The notes under the pieces were generated by a model that was not told where the DNA came from, searched no databases, and saw only the letters and a list, made by a program, of their open reading frames with translations. The position numbers and the translations under genes were made by a program. A stretch of 18,335 nucleotides of DNA from Deltaproteobacteria bacterium (lineage in GTDB: Bacteria; Desulfobacterota; Desulfobacteria; Desulfobacterales; SURF-7). This document shows positions 8,172-15,127 of the stretch, piece by piece; the stretch's first letter is position 1; each line of letters opens with the position of its first letter. The stretch is from contig JAFDJC010000047.1 of the NCBI GenBank assembly GCA_019307665.1, positions 1 to 18,335 on the forward strand. The letters are read 5' to 3'.

Positions 8172-8957
8172 CTATCTTTTGGTTTGTTGCAGTTTAATGT
8201 TCCCGCCAAGAAGCGTTTTTGCCGTTTTTTCAAACTGAATCGTATAATCTGACACAAAAAATTCGGTTCTTCCATTCTTCTGAAGGATTTTTTCCATATC
8301 CGGTGTTTCATCCAGGTAGTCCTTAACCATATTTGCGATGGCTATTGAAGAATCAATAATCTTCACCTTTTTACCGATTTTATGCATGATAAGGTTTTTT
8401 ATAATCGGATAGTGGGTGCAACCTAGAATGAGTGTGTCAATCTGCTTTATTTTAAGGGGGTGCAGATATTTTTTGACGATCATCCGGGTCTCGGGCTTTT
8501 CAAACCACCCTTCTTCCACAAGCGGAACCAATAGAGGACACGGCGCAGAAAAAACCTTTGCTTTGGGATTTTTTTCAAGAATCTTTTTTTCATAAATGCC
8601 GCTGTTGATTGTCGCCCGAGTACCAATGACACCGACACGATATGTATCTGATATTTTTACTGACAGTTCGACCGCAGGTGTAATCACCTCGAATACCGGA
8701 ACATCGAACTTCTCCCGAAGCGTCTCCGTTGCCACGCTTGAAGCTGAATTGCAGGCCATGACGATAATACCGGCACCTTTGTCTATAAGAAATTCGGTAT
8801 TCTCCACAGCATAGCTGATTACAGTTTCGCGGCTCTTTGTTCCATATGGCGTGCGCGCCGTATCCCCGAAATATACCATATCATGTCCCGGCAACTGCTG
8901 CATCAGCGCCCGAACGACGGTAAGCCCGCCTACTCCTGAATCGAATATTCCTATCAT
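8172..8957 (-). CDS. murI: Glutamate racemase
   Basis: Converts L-glutamate to D-glutamate for peptidoglycan precursor synthesis, using two cysteines as acid/base without cofactor. The 261 residues show the N-terminal GIFDSGVGGLTV motif, the FGDTARTPYG loop, the first catalytic Cys C69 in ACNSAS and the second, C180, in GCTHYP. It is the last gene of the dnaX cluster, 14 bases after the CxxCxxCC protein gene. That gap is A/T rich and has no visible Shine-Dalgarno, so translation may depend on coupling to the upstream gene. It is convergent with sdhB. Confidence 0.95.
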   Translation of the reverse strand: MIGIFDSGVGGLTVVRALMQQLPGHDMVYFGDTARTPYGTKSRETVISYAVENTEFLIDKGAGIIVMACNSASSVATETLREKFDVPVFEVITPAVELSVKISDTYRVGVIGTRATINSGIYEKKILEKNPKAKVFSAPCPLLVPLVEEGWFEKPETRMIVKKYLHPLKIKQIDTLILGCTHYPIIKNLIMHKIGKKVKIIDSSIAIANMVKDYLDETPDMEKILQKNGRTEFFVSDYTIQFEKTAKTLLGGNIKLQQTKR

Positions 8958-8971
8958 TTTTTATTTACGGT

Positions 8972-9376
8972 TTATTCGCGGTTTAAAACTATCTTTTCGA
9001 CACATGCTCTGATTACATCATCCGGCACATCGGTTCTAATGCCAGGGCACGAACCCGCCATAATCTCCCAGTTGCCAATATCCACCAGAACGGCTTTTAT
9101 GAAAGGCCATTCGCGGCACATGCGAGGCTTAACCGGATGAATAGTACAAAACTGATCCCAGAATATGCAATACCCGTTTTCACCCTGGGCAAGAACAGGC
9201 TTTGTGCCTGACATCTGGCAATACTTTTCAACAAAAAACTCCGAATCTGTCTTCAGGTGACCGGCAATCGCCTCAATTTCCGTGGGCGCCACATATGTGC
9301 CGCCATATCCCTTACAGCAGTCACCGCACTTTTTACATTGAAAAATATCTGAAAGATCGGACGTATCAAACGTCAT
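8972..9376 (-). CDS. YkgJ-type CxxCxxCC protein (putative zinc/iron-chelating)
   Basis: A 134-residue protein of the broad YkgJ/UPF0153 family, named for its CxxCxxCC motif: here C14-K-K-C17-G-D-C20-C21. More conserved cysteines follow in GYCIFW, FCTIHP and PRMCREWPF, typical of the family, which is thought to bind a metal or Fe-S cluster. No enzyme activity is established to my knowledge. The ATG is preceded by GGAGA and overlaps the end of recR by 11 bases, so the two are translationally coupled. This suggests co-expression with the recombination/replication genes, but not a shared function. Confidence 0.85.
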   Translation of the reverse strand: MTFDTSDLSDIFQCKKCGDCCKGYGGTYVAPTEIEAIAGHLKTDSEFFVEKYCQMSGTKPVLAQGENGYCIFWDQFCTIHPVKPRMCREWPFIKAVLVDIGNWEIMAGSCPGIRTDVPDDVIRACVEKIVLNRE

Positions 9377-9986
9377 GTCTTCTCTCCATTGCCTTCTTAA
9401 TGGTCATCTGGTCAACATACTTCAAATCTCCTCCCACAGGAACTCCTGATGCGATGCGGGTGATCTTCACGTTGAACCCGGCAATCCTTTCTGCCAGAGC
9501 AGCAATTTTCTCTACCAAATAAGACGCCGTCGCTTCTCCTTCAACATTTGTTCCTGTGGCGATAACGACTTCTTCTATCCTTTGGTGTCGGATCCTCGAC
9601 ATCAGTTCTTCTATTTTGATCTCACCGGGCCCGATGCCGTTCATAGGAGACAGCACCCCGTGCAGGATGTGATAATTTCCTTTAAAACCACCTGATTTTT
9701 CTATAGCAGCCATATCTGCCTGCTGCTCTACAACACATAGCAATCCGGCATTCCTGGCAGGATTTCTGCAAATTGAACACAATTCATCGTCACTGAGAGA
9801 AAAGCACCTGGAACAAAGCCTGACCTTTCCTTTAAGATCGGCTATACTAGCGGCAAGTCGCCCTGCTTCTCCGTCGGGCGCATGCATGATGTGCATTGCA
9901 AGCCGTTCGGCTGTTTTTTCCCCTATTCCGGGAAGCTTTGAAAAATTTCTTATAAGGTTAAGAAGAGATTGAGGATAGTGGCTCAT
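9366..9986 (-). CDS. recR: Recombination mediator protein RecR
   Basis: RecR acts with RecF/RecO to load RecA at gaps and stalled forks. The 206 residues match the normal length of about 200. A helix-hairpin-helix (KLPGIGEKTAERLA, about 17-30) is followed by a four-cysteine zinc finger C58, C61, C70, C73. A Toprim domain from about residue 82 (LLCVVEQQADM) includes ATGTNVEGEATA, and the C-terminal GVPVGGDLKY motif is present. The gene follows ybaB by 16 bases with AGGGA before the ATG, in the classic dnaX-ybaB-recR order. Its 3' end overlaps the next gene. Confidence 0.95.
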   Translation of the reverse strand: MSHYPQSLLNLIRNFSKLPGIGEKTAERLAMHIMHAPDGEAGRLAASIADLKGKVRLCSRCFSLSDDELCSICRNPARNAGLLCVVEQQADMAAIEKSGGFKGNYHILHGVLSPMNGIGPGEIKIEELMSRIRHQRIEEVVIATGTNVEGEATASYLVEKIAALAERIAGFNVKITRIASGVPVGGDLKYVDQMTIKKAMERRHDV

Positions 9987-10002
9987 AAATGTCCCTGCTC
10001 CC

Positions 10003-10314
10003 CTACATCAGGCCTGGAATGTTCATGCCGCCTGTCAGCTTGCTCATCTCGGAGGAAACCATCTCCTGAGATTTTGCAAGAGCATCATTCACTGCAGCAA
10101 GGACAAGATCCTGCAGCATCTCCACATCTTCCGGATCAACGACTTCCTTTTCAATCTCTATGGATACGACCTGCTGCTTTCCGCTTGCAACAACTTTTAC
10201 CATGCCGCCGCCGGAACTTGCCTCTATCGTTTTTTCAGCAAGCTCCTCCTGAAGCTTCATCATTTTATTTTGCAGCTTCTGGGCCTGCTTCATCATGTTA
10301 CCCATACCTTTCAT
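10003..10314 (-). CDS. ybaB: YbaB/EbfC family nucleoid-associated protein
   Basis: A small DNA-binding protein of 103 residues that forms dimers and coats or bends DNA. The Met- and Gln-rich amphipathic N-terminal helix (MKGMGNMMKQAQKLQ), the central GGGMVKVVASGKQ strand region and the C-terminal GGMNIPGLM tail are family hallmarks. A strong GGAGGT Shine-Dalgarno precedes the ATG and overlaps the dnaX stop codon; the genes are 12 bases apart. It lies between dnaX and recR, the usual bacterial arrangement. Confidence 0.95.
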   Translation of the reverse strand: MKGMGNMMKQAQKLQNKMMKLQEELAEKTIEASSGGGMVKVVASGKQQVVSIEIEKEVVDPEDVEMLQDLVLAAVNDALAKSQEMVSSEMSKLTGGMNIPGLM

Positions 10315-10326
10315 GTTAATAACCTC

Positions 10327-11955
10327 CTACAATATTTTTATGTCCACAATTCTGCCATCGAAAATTTCTACGGCATCCGCAACAAGAGAGTGATTCATCG
10401 CCTCTTCCTTTAAGCGGCTTGCCCTGTTGATTTCCTTTCTGCTGTCATCGTTTATATTCGACTTTATCTCAAGCATTATGTCTCTTTTAAAAAAATCCTT
10501 TAAAATCATTTCAATGTCGTTCTTTTTTCGATCGATCATCTTCACATCAAATCCGGTACCCATAACTTCAAATAGAGCAGCCTGTTCCGTCACCTGTGTA
10601 AATCTGATTTTTGAAAGCGGCGCAGCAAGGGAAGGAAATTTTTTACATATCTTTTCCTTTAAATTTTTCCAGGTTGCTTTACTATCAATATTATCGCTGC
10701 TCTTTTCAACAATATTATCCTGACTCTTTTCAACATATGTAGCAGTAGTTACAGCAGGAGGAGAATGTTCTTTTTCAGGATCGGTTTTTTTTTTAAAGGT
10801 GTCCAGTTTTTCAATAAGCATTTCTATAGGCAGAACAGGTTTTATCTGCGCCATTTTAATACAGGTCATTTCCATGGCCACTCTTGGATTTGCAGAAAAT
10901 CGTATAACCGGCTCTTCTTTAAAGAGAATATCAAGTATCTGGCTCAGATAAGTCCCTGAAATGTCCTTTGCCTGTTCAGTCATAAGGTCTATTTCACGGG
11001 CCGGAACATCCACCAGTTTACTCACGCTTTTGCCTGTTTTAACCACAATGAGGTTTCTGATGTGCTCAATCAGGTCTGCATAAAATTTTTTTAGGTCATG
11101 TCCCCTTCCATAGACATCATCCAGAACTTCTAAAATTTTATGGATGTCTTTATGAATAACAGCAGATGTAATATTAAAAATAACTTCCCGATCAACCACC
11201 CCGAGTATATCGATCACATGTTCGTGATTCACTGATCCGCCGGCTGATCCTGATCCACCAACTGATCCATCAGAGCAGCTTATCACCTGATCGAGCAGGC
11301 TCAGGGCATCACGCATGCATCCTTCAGACTCCCTAGCGATCAATTCAAGACTCTCTTCAGGTACTGAAATATTTTCCCGAAGACACAGACCGACCATATG
11401 TTTTGCAATCGACTCTATCCCGATGCGTTTTAAATCATGCCGTTGGCACCTCGAAAGTATTGTGACCGGAATTTTTTGAGGCTCGGTTGTGGCAAAAAAG
11501 AAAAGCACATGCGCCGGCGGTTCTTCAATAGTTTTAAGGAGCGCATTAAAAGCGGCAAGACTTAGCATGTGAACTTCATCAATGATATAAATCCGGTATC
11601 TGCTATGCTGAGGCATGTATCGGATGTTTTCGCGCAAATCACGCACCTGATCCACGCTGTTGTTTGAGGCACCGTCTATTTCAAAAACATCGGCAGCACT
11701 GCCGCCTGTTATCTCTTTGCAGGATCTACATTTATTGCAAGGGGTGGCTGCAGGCCCTTCCAGACAGTTCATTGCCTTGGCCAAAATCCTTGCGACCGTT
11801 GTTTTTCCGGTGCCGCGCGGACCTGAAAAAAGAATGGCATGTGCTACACGACCTGCTGTGATCGAATTGACCAGAGTCCGGGTTACATGCTCCTGCCCGA
11901 TGATCTCTTCAAAGACTTGCGGTCTGTATTTTCGTGCCAGAACTATATAGGACAT
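10327..11955 (-). CDS. dnaX: DNA polymerase III gamma/tau subunit (clamp loader ATPase)
   Basis: The clamp-loader motor of the replicative polymerase. The 542-residue product begins with MSYIVLARKYRPQ. It has Walker A GPRGTGKTT at 45-53, a zinc site C64, C73, C76, C79, the DEVH box at 126-129, an FFATTEP sensor and an SRC motif. Domain III follows a Gly/Ser-rich loop (about 230-240) encoded by repeated CTGATCC heptamers on the plus strand. A run of ten A residues covers codons 388-391. Slippage into -1 there gives a stop after three codons (about 393 residues) and into +1 after eleven (about 401). This resembles the way other bacteria make the shorter gamma form, but it is a prediction. The gene starts 26 bases after tRNA-Ser(GGA), with only a weak Shine-Dalgarno, so co-transcription with the tRNAs is likely. 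Confidence 0.95.
   Translation of the reverse strand: MSYIVLARKYRPQVFEEIIGQEHVTRTLVNSITAGRVAHAILFSGPRGTGKTTVARILAKAMNCLEGPAATPCNKCRSCKEITGGSAADVFEIDGASNNSVDQVRDLRENIRYMPQHSRYRIYIIDEVHMLSLAAFNALLKTIEEPPAHVLFFFATTEPQKIPVTILSRCQRHDLKRIGIESIAKHMVGLCLRENISVPEESLELIARESEGCMRDALSLLDQVISCSDGSVGGSGSAGGSVNHEHVIDILGVVDREVIFNITSAVIHKDIHKILEVLDDVYGRGHDLKKFYADLIEHIRNLIVVKTGKSVSKLVDVPAREIDLMTEQAKDISGTYLSQILDILFKEEPVIRFSANPRVAMEMTCIKMAQIKPVLPIEMLIEKLDTFKKKTDPEKEHSPPAVTTATYVEKSQDNIVEKSSDNIDSKATWKNLKEKICKKFPSLAAPLSKIRFTQVTEQAALFEVMGTGFDVKMIDRKKNDIEMILKDFFKRDIMLEIKSNINDDSRKEINRASRLKEEAMNHSLVADAVEIFDGRIVDIKIL
10785..10794 (-). other. A10 homopolymer in dnaX, candidate slippage/frameshift site
   Basis: Ten consecutive A residues on the coding strand follow an ACC TTT context at codons 386-387. 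Frame 0 reads Lys-Lys-Lys-Thr. The -1 frame reads Asn-Arg-Ser then TGA, and the +1 frame ends at a TAA after eleven codons. Thermus dnaX uses an A9 run for transcriptional slippage and E. coli an A-AAA-AAG heptamer for ribosomal frameshifting (established knowledge). No clear stimulatory hairpin was found downstream. Confidence 0.45.
11232..11268. repeat. CTGATCC heptamer repeats inside dnaX
   Basis: CTGATCC begins at 11232, 11244, 11250 and 11262 on the plus strand, that is at steps of 12, 6 and 12 bases, all in frame. On the coding strand it encodes a Gly/Ser-rich segment (GSVGGSGSAGGS) between the ATPase core and the collar domain, where family members such as E. coli are shorter. It looks like an in-frame expansion in a tolerant loop. 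Confidence 0.65.
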
Positions 11956-11981
11956 ACATTACACCAACCCTGAAATAATGA

Positions 11982-12072
11982 TGGCGGAGAGAAAGGGATT
12001 CGAACCCTTGGTGCCTGTTACAGCACACACGATTTCCAGTCGTGCACCTTCGGCCAGCTCGGTCATCTCTCC
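11982..12072 (-). tRNA. tRNA-Ser (anticodon GGA)
   Basis: The minus strand folds as a class II tRNA of 88 bases plus an encoded CCA (11982-11984). The acceptor stem is GGAGAGA with TCTCTCC and discriminator G. The anticodon stem CACGA/TCGTG encloses loop CTGGAAA, giving anticodon GGA (reads UCC/UCU). There is a long variable arm and a T arm with GGTTCGAATCC. It lies 26 bases before dnaX on the same strand. Confidence 0.95.
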
Positions 12073-12139
12073 GCAGTATAAAAAGGCATGGGCGACATCA
12101 GGATACGAAAAAGAGCTCATCCCTATTTATCCGCCAAAA

Positions 12140-12232
12140 TGGCGGAGAGGGTGGGATTCGAACCCACGATCCCGCTTTTGGCAGGATACCGCTTTTCGAG
12201 AGCGGAGCCTTCAGCCTCTCGGCCACCTCTCC
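12140..12232 (-). tRNA. tRNA-Ser (anticodon CGA)
   Basis: A class II tRNA of 90 bases plus an encoded CCA (12140-12142). The acceptor stem is GGAGAGG with CCTCTCC and discriminator G. The anticodon stem CCGCT/AGCGG encloses loop CTCGAAA, giving anticodon CGA (reads UCG). The variable arm is long and the T arm has GGTTCGAATCC. It lies 67 bases upstream of tRNA-Ser(GGA) and is probably in the same transcript. Confidence 0.95.
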
Positions 12233-12266
12233 AACAGCCTTCTAATATCCTGTTGCACGGTGAACT

Positions 12267-12295
12267 TCAATATCCTTTTTGAAAAACAGTGTCAA
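12267..12295 (-). promoter_or_regulatory. Probable promoter of the tRNA-Ser/dnaX transcription unit
   Basis: A perfect TTGACA -35 element lies on the minus strand at 12290-12295. The -10 is less clear: TATTGA at 17-base spacing (12267-12272) or GATATT at 15 (12269-12274). Either would start transcription about 25-30 bases before tRNA-Ser(CGA). No other promoter-like site was seen before dnaX. Confidence 0.45.
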
Positions 12296-12305
12296 ATAAT
12301 TTATC

Positions 12306-12334
12306 TTGAAATCCATAACCCTTTTTAGTATTAG
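12306..12334 (+). promoter_or_regulatory. Candidate promoter of the DUF1015 gene
   Basis: TTGAAA (12306-12311), a 17-base spacer and TATTAG (12329-12334) match the sigma70 consensus at 5/6 and 4/6 positions. Transcription would begin near 12341, about 38 bases before the ATG at 12379. Its -35 is back to back with that of the divergent tRNA promoter, only ten bases away. Confidence 0.4.
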
Positions 12335-12378
12335 TACTTTTCTTATTTTTTAATGGATGCAGAAAGGAGTTTTTATCC

Positions 12379-13722
12379 ATGGCCGACATAGTCCCCTTCA
12401 GAGGGATACTTTACAACCAGGAAAAAATCGACGATTACAGAAATGTGGTAACACCTCCCTATGACGTCATATCGCCGGATGATCAGAAAAAATATTATGA
12501 TCGTCATCCAGCCAACGTGATACGTCTTGACCTCAGCAAAAAAAACAAAAGCGATACGCCTGAAGACAATCATAATACCCGTGCCGCATATCATTTTAAC
12601 CAGTGGCTGAAAGAAGGAATTCTCGTCCGGGATGACAAGCCGGCATTTTACTTCACATCAACAGAGTTTAAAGTGCAAGGGAAAAGTGTTGTCAGATACG
12701 GCATGATTGCCATGGTCGGTCTTGAACCGTTTGAAAAGGGGATTATCCTTCCCCACGAAAAAACCTTTTCCAAGGTCAAATCCGAAAGGCTTGAACTGAT
12801 GAAGCAATGCCATGCTAATTTCAGCCAAATTTTTTCAATATACCGGGATAATAAGGGTATCCTTTCGATATTGAAAGCGGCTGTTGACGGCATGGAACCT
12901 CTTGCAGACATTGTCGACGATAAAGGAGACAGGCATAAATTGTGGCGCATAACCGATACGTCTGTTAATCAGCAGGTGTCGGATACAATGAAAGAGAAAA
13001 AACTCTTTATCGCTGATGGTCACCACAGATATGAAACAGCCCTCAATTATAGAAATTGGATATCAAAAAACGATCCGGACTTTGATGCTTCACACCCGGC
13101 CAACTACATAATGATGTATTTATGCAGCATGGATGATCCCGGCCTTGTCATTCTGCCGGCCCACAGGATGCAAATAGATGTAGGCAAAGAAAATTTATCA
13201 GGATTTAGAAAAAAAGCCCAAGCTTATTTTGATATTACCCCTATCCCGTTTTCAGACAAAGAAAAGGAAAAAACTGAATCATCTTTTGCCGACTTACTTA
13301 AAAAAAATGAGGCCAATAATGCATTCGGTGTATTCATGAAGGGCTGCAACGAATTTCTCATCCTGGTCCTTAAAAACGGCGTAATGGACAAGCTGTTTGG
13401 CAATGAAATCCCGAATCAGTTGAAAACTCTTGATGTAACTGTTCTAACAAGACTTATCTTTATGGAAATTCTGGGTTTTTCCCAGAAAAGACTCGACAAT
13501 GAAAAGTTGATTGCCTATTCCAGCAATGCACAGGAAGCCTTATCCTCGGTTGAATCGGGTCGATGTGATATGGCGTTTATAATGAATCCGGCAAAAATGA
13601 ACAATGTACGTGAAATCGCCTCTGCAGGGCTTATCATGCCTAGAAAAACAACCTATTTTTACCCAAAGGCGATAACCGGTCTGGTAATGAATGATCTGAG
13701 GCCACAAAGCTCTAAGTCTTAA
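12379..13722 (+). CDS. DUF1015 family protein
   Basis: A complete 447-residue member of DUF1015 (COG4198). Hallmarks are the N-terminal VPFRGILYN, TPPYDVISP and ANVIRLDL stretches, LPHEKTFSKVK, and the highly conserved ADGHHRYETA at about 212-221, whose His and Asp residues suggest a metal or phosphate site. No signal peptide or membrane helix is seen, so it is cytoplasmic. The biochemical role is not established to my knowledge. From memory, homologues are often encoded beside serA/serC in other bacteria, which hints at serine metabolism; no such gene is present here. AAAGGAG lies nine bases before the ATG. It diverges from two tRNA-Ser genes. Confidence 0.88.
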   Translation: MADIVPFRGILYNQEKIDDYRNVVTPPYDVISPDDQKKYYDRHPANVIRLDLSKKNKSDTPEDNHNTRAAYHFNQWLKEGILVRDDKPAFYFTSTEFKVQGKSVVRYGMIAMVGLEPFEKGIILPHEKTFSKVKSERLELMKQCHANFSQIFSIYRDNKGILSILKAAVDGMEPLADIVDDKGDRHKLWRITDTSVNQQVSDTMKEKKLFIADGHHRYETALNYRNWISKNDPDFDASHPANYIMMYLCSMDDPGLVILPAHRMQIDVGKENLSGFRKKAQAYFDITPIPFSDKEKEKTESSFADLLKKNEANNAFGVFMKGCNEFLILVLKNGVMDKLFGNEIPNQLKTLDVTVLTRLIFMEILGFSQKRLDNEKLIAYSSNAQEALSSVESGRCDMAFIMNPAKMNNVREIASAGLIMPRKTTYFYPKAITGLVMNDLRPQSSKS

Positions 13723-13728
13723 TGGGTA

Positions 13729-13752
13729 ACACCGGCAACTCGTTGCCGGTGT
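13729..13752 (+). terminator. Strong GC-rich hairpin after the DUF1015 gene
   Basis: Arms CACCGGCAAC and GTTGCCGGTG (13730-13739 and 13742-13751) pair perfectly with an extra A-T pair outside and two bases between. The hairpin starts six bases after the stop codon, as expected of a terminator. The nearest T-run (13769-13773) is 16 bases further on, so it may instead block exonucleases or be a repeat element. It could act for both convergent genes. Confidence 0.4.
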
Positions 13753-13759
13753 CCGTAGG

Positions 13760-13875
13760 ACAAGAAGCTTTTTGCCTTTCTATTGTAAATACCAAATACC
13801 GGCTTTGTCGAAATTGCTTCTTGTGCTTTGCACCCAGAAGTTTAGCTTCTTAGCAATTATTGCTATGCTTTTATG
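13760..13875. repeat. Cluster of inverted repeats in the convergent intergenic region
   Basis: ACAAGAAGC (13760-13768) is an exact inverted copy of GCTTCTTGT (13816-13824), 47 bases apart. Smaller dyads lie beside it: GTGC-TTT-GCAC, AGAAG/CTTCT and AGCAAT-T-ATTGCT. No open frame, tRNA or known RNA family was recognised. The region separates the convergent DUF1015 and methyltransferase genes. Confidence 0.5.
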
Positions 13876-13924
13876 TTAAAAAATTCTAAATACAAATATT
13901 AAAACAGAATGCCTGTAAAAATGC

Positions 13925-14644
13925 TCACGGTAAAAACATTTTTTCGATTTCATCAGTATAGACATCTTCTTCCTTATATATATAAACAGGCTGTTCGATG
14001 ACCAAGCCGGGTCGTCCGCCTTTTATACCTTCTACAACAACCAGTCTGGCTTCGTCTCCAAACCTTGAATGGACTGAGCGCAGCTTTTTCGGTTCTATGC
14101 CGCCTTGCCTCATGCATATCAGCAGATCCGTCATCCGCCATGCCGGATAAATAACAACAAATTTCCCGGCTGTTTTAAGAAGGCTTTTGGCAATATTGAC
14201 AACATCATCAAGTGTTATGGTTATTTCATGCCTGGCAACAGCCCTCATCTTATCAGGATTGATTCTCCCGGTGTCTACTTTTCTGTATGGCGGATTACTT
14301 AAAACAAGATCTGCCGGGCCGTCCAACATTCTATAATGCAGGGATTTCATGTCGCCCTTTATGATTTGGATCCTGTCATCCATCTGGTTGGTTTCTATAT
14401 TGATTTCAGCTATATCGGCCAGTTCTGCCTGAATTTCTATTCCATATATCCTGACATCCCGGTAACGAAAGGCCAGAATCATCGGAATAATACCGCAACC
14501 TGTTCCAAGGTCGACAATCCTGTCTGTCGAACCGGGTTCGGCACATGCGGCTAAAATAACAGCATCGATGGAATACCTGTAACCGGCCCTATGCTGCCTT
14601 ACATTCAGCCTTCCATTAAAAAAAGTGTCTTCAGTAAATTTCAC
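13925..14644 (-). CDS. TrmN6-like SAM-dependent methyltransferase
   Basis: A 239-residue class I methyltransferase of the YfiC/TrmN6 group, which methylates adenine N6 (A37 of tRNA-Val in E. coli). The N-terminal QHRAGYRYSIDAVILA stretch is typical of this group. SAM motif I is DLGTGCG at 45-51, an acidic residue ends the next strand (E70), and NPPY at 117-120 is the catalytic motif of amino-methyltransferases acting on adenine or glutamine. The start is GTG, four bases after the stop of the DUF721 gene; GAGGGG upstream is rather far, so translational coupling is likely. The substrate is inferred from family only. Confidence 0.82.
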   Translation of the reverse strand: MKFTEDTFFNGRLNVRQHRAGYRYSIDAVILAACAEPGSTDRIVDLGTGCGIIPMILAFRYRDVRIYGIEIQAELADIAEINIETNQMDDRIQIIKGDMKSLHYRMLDGPADLVLSNPPYRKVDTGRINPDKMRAVARHEITITLDDVVNIAKSLLKTAGKFVVIYPAWRMTDLLICMRQGGIEPKKLRSVHSRFGDEARLVVVEGIKGGRPGLVIEQPVYIYKEEDVYTDEIEKMFLP

Positions 14645-14648
14645 AATT

Positions 14649-14993
14649 TCACGAACGTCCCCTCAAAGATCCAATTTTGAACCGTATATCCTTCACCAGC
14701 TCACTGTCGAGCGCTTCATTTATTTTTTGTATCAACTCTCTTTTCTGAAATTGGAGTTGTTGTGCCCAGACAGATCCTGAAACTTTCACAATGAGAAGAC
14801 CGCCCTTAAATGCTTCAGGTTGAGCATTAGATGCAATCACATCCCCTACAGCCCGTTTCCATACTTTCCATATACCCATCATCTTCTTGTCGGATTCAGG
14901 CCGTATATTAGTTATGATATTCTCTATCAGGCTGCCGACACGGGTAAATTCTTTATTGTACTTTCTTTTCTTTGTCTTCATAATTGTCTTCAT
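14649..14993 (-). CDS. DUF721/DciA-like protein
   Basis: A 114-residue basic protein of the DUF721 family, which includes DciA, the ancestral loader of the DnaB replicative helicase. Family features are the IWKVWKRAVGDVIASNAQPEAFKGGLLIV core and the VWAQQLQFQKRELIQKIN helix, about residues 42-95, forming a KH-like fold. The start is uncertain: ATG at 14993 or ATG at 14981 four codons later. Neither has a clear Shine-Dalgarno and the leader seems very short. The gene is coupled to the methyltransferase four bases downstream. A DciA role is inferred from the family; many DUF721 proteins are untested. Confidence 0.75.
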   Translation of the reverse strand: MKTIMKTKKRKYNKEFTRVGSLIENIITNIRPESDKKMMGIWKVWKRAVGDVIASNAQPEAFKGGLLIVKVSGSVWAQQLQFQKRELIQKINEALDSELVKDIRFKIGSLRGRS

Positions 14994-15040
14994 AAATTTA
15001 TTAAAACCGTATAAAAGTCAATACTCCATTTTTCCTTGAC

Positions 15041-15068
15041 TTAACAGATCACTTAATTTAGAGATAAA
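15041..15068 (+). promoter_or_regulatory. Candidate promoter of hflKC
   Basis: TTAACA (15041-15046) and GATAAA (15063-15068) with a 16-base spacer give a moderate sigma70 match. A TTGACT at 15036-15041 overlaps the -35, but its matching -10 is poor. The region is the divergent gap between the DUF721 gene and hflK. Confidence 0.3.
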
Positions 15069-15127
15069 CTTTCAAGAATATATAAAAACCATCCTTTGAA
15101 ACATTAAACAATCCATAGGTGAAAAAA

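Noticed and set aside
11978..12328. Open frames over the tRNA region
   Set aside because: They are read through two clear tRNA-Ser genes on the opposite strand; peptides such as AERKGFEPL are known artefacts of tRNA-Ser.
13729..13875. CRISPR-like array from repeated GAAGC/GCTTC motifs
   Set aside because: The copies are inverted, short and unevenly spaced; there are no regular spacers or cas genes.
15119..15127. GTG at 15119 as start of hflK
   Set aside because: It lies within the AGGTG ribosome site of the ATG at 15128.
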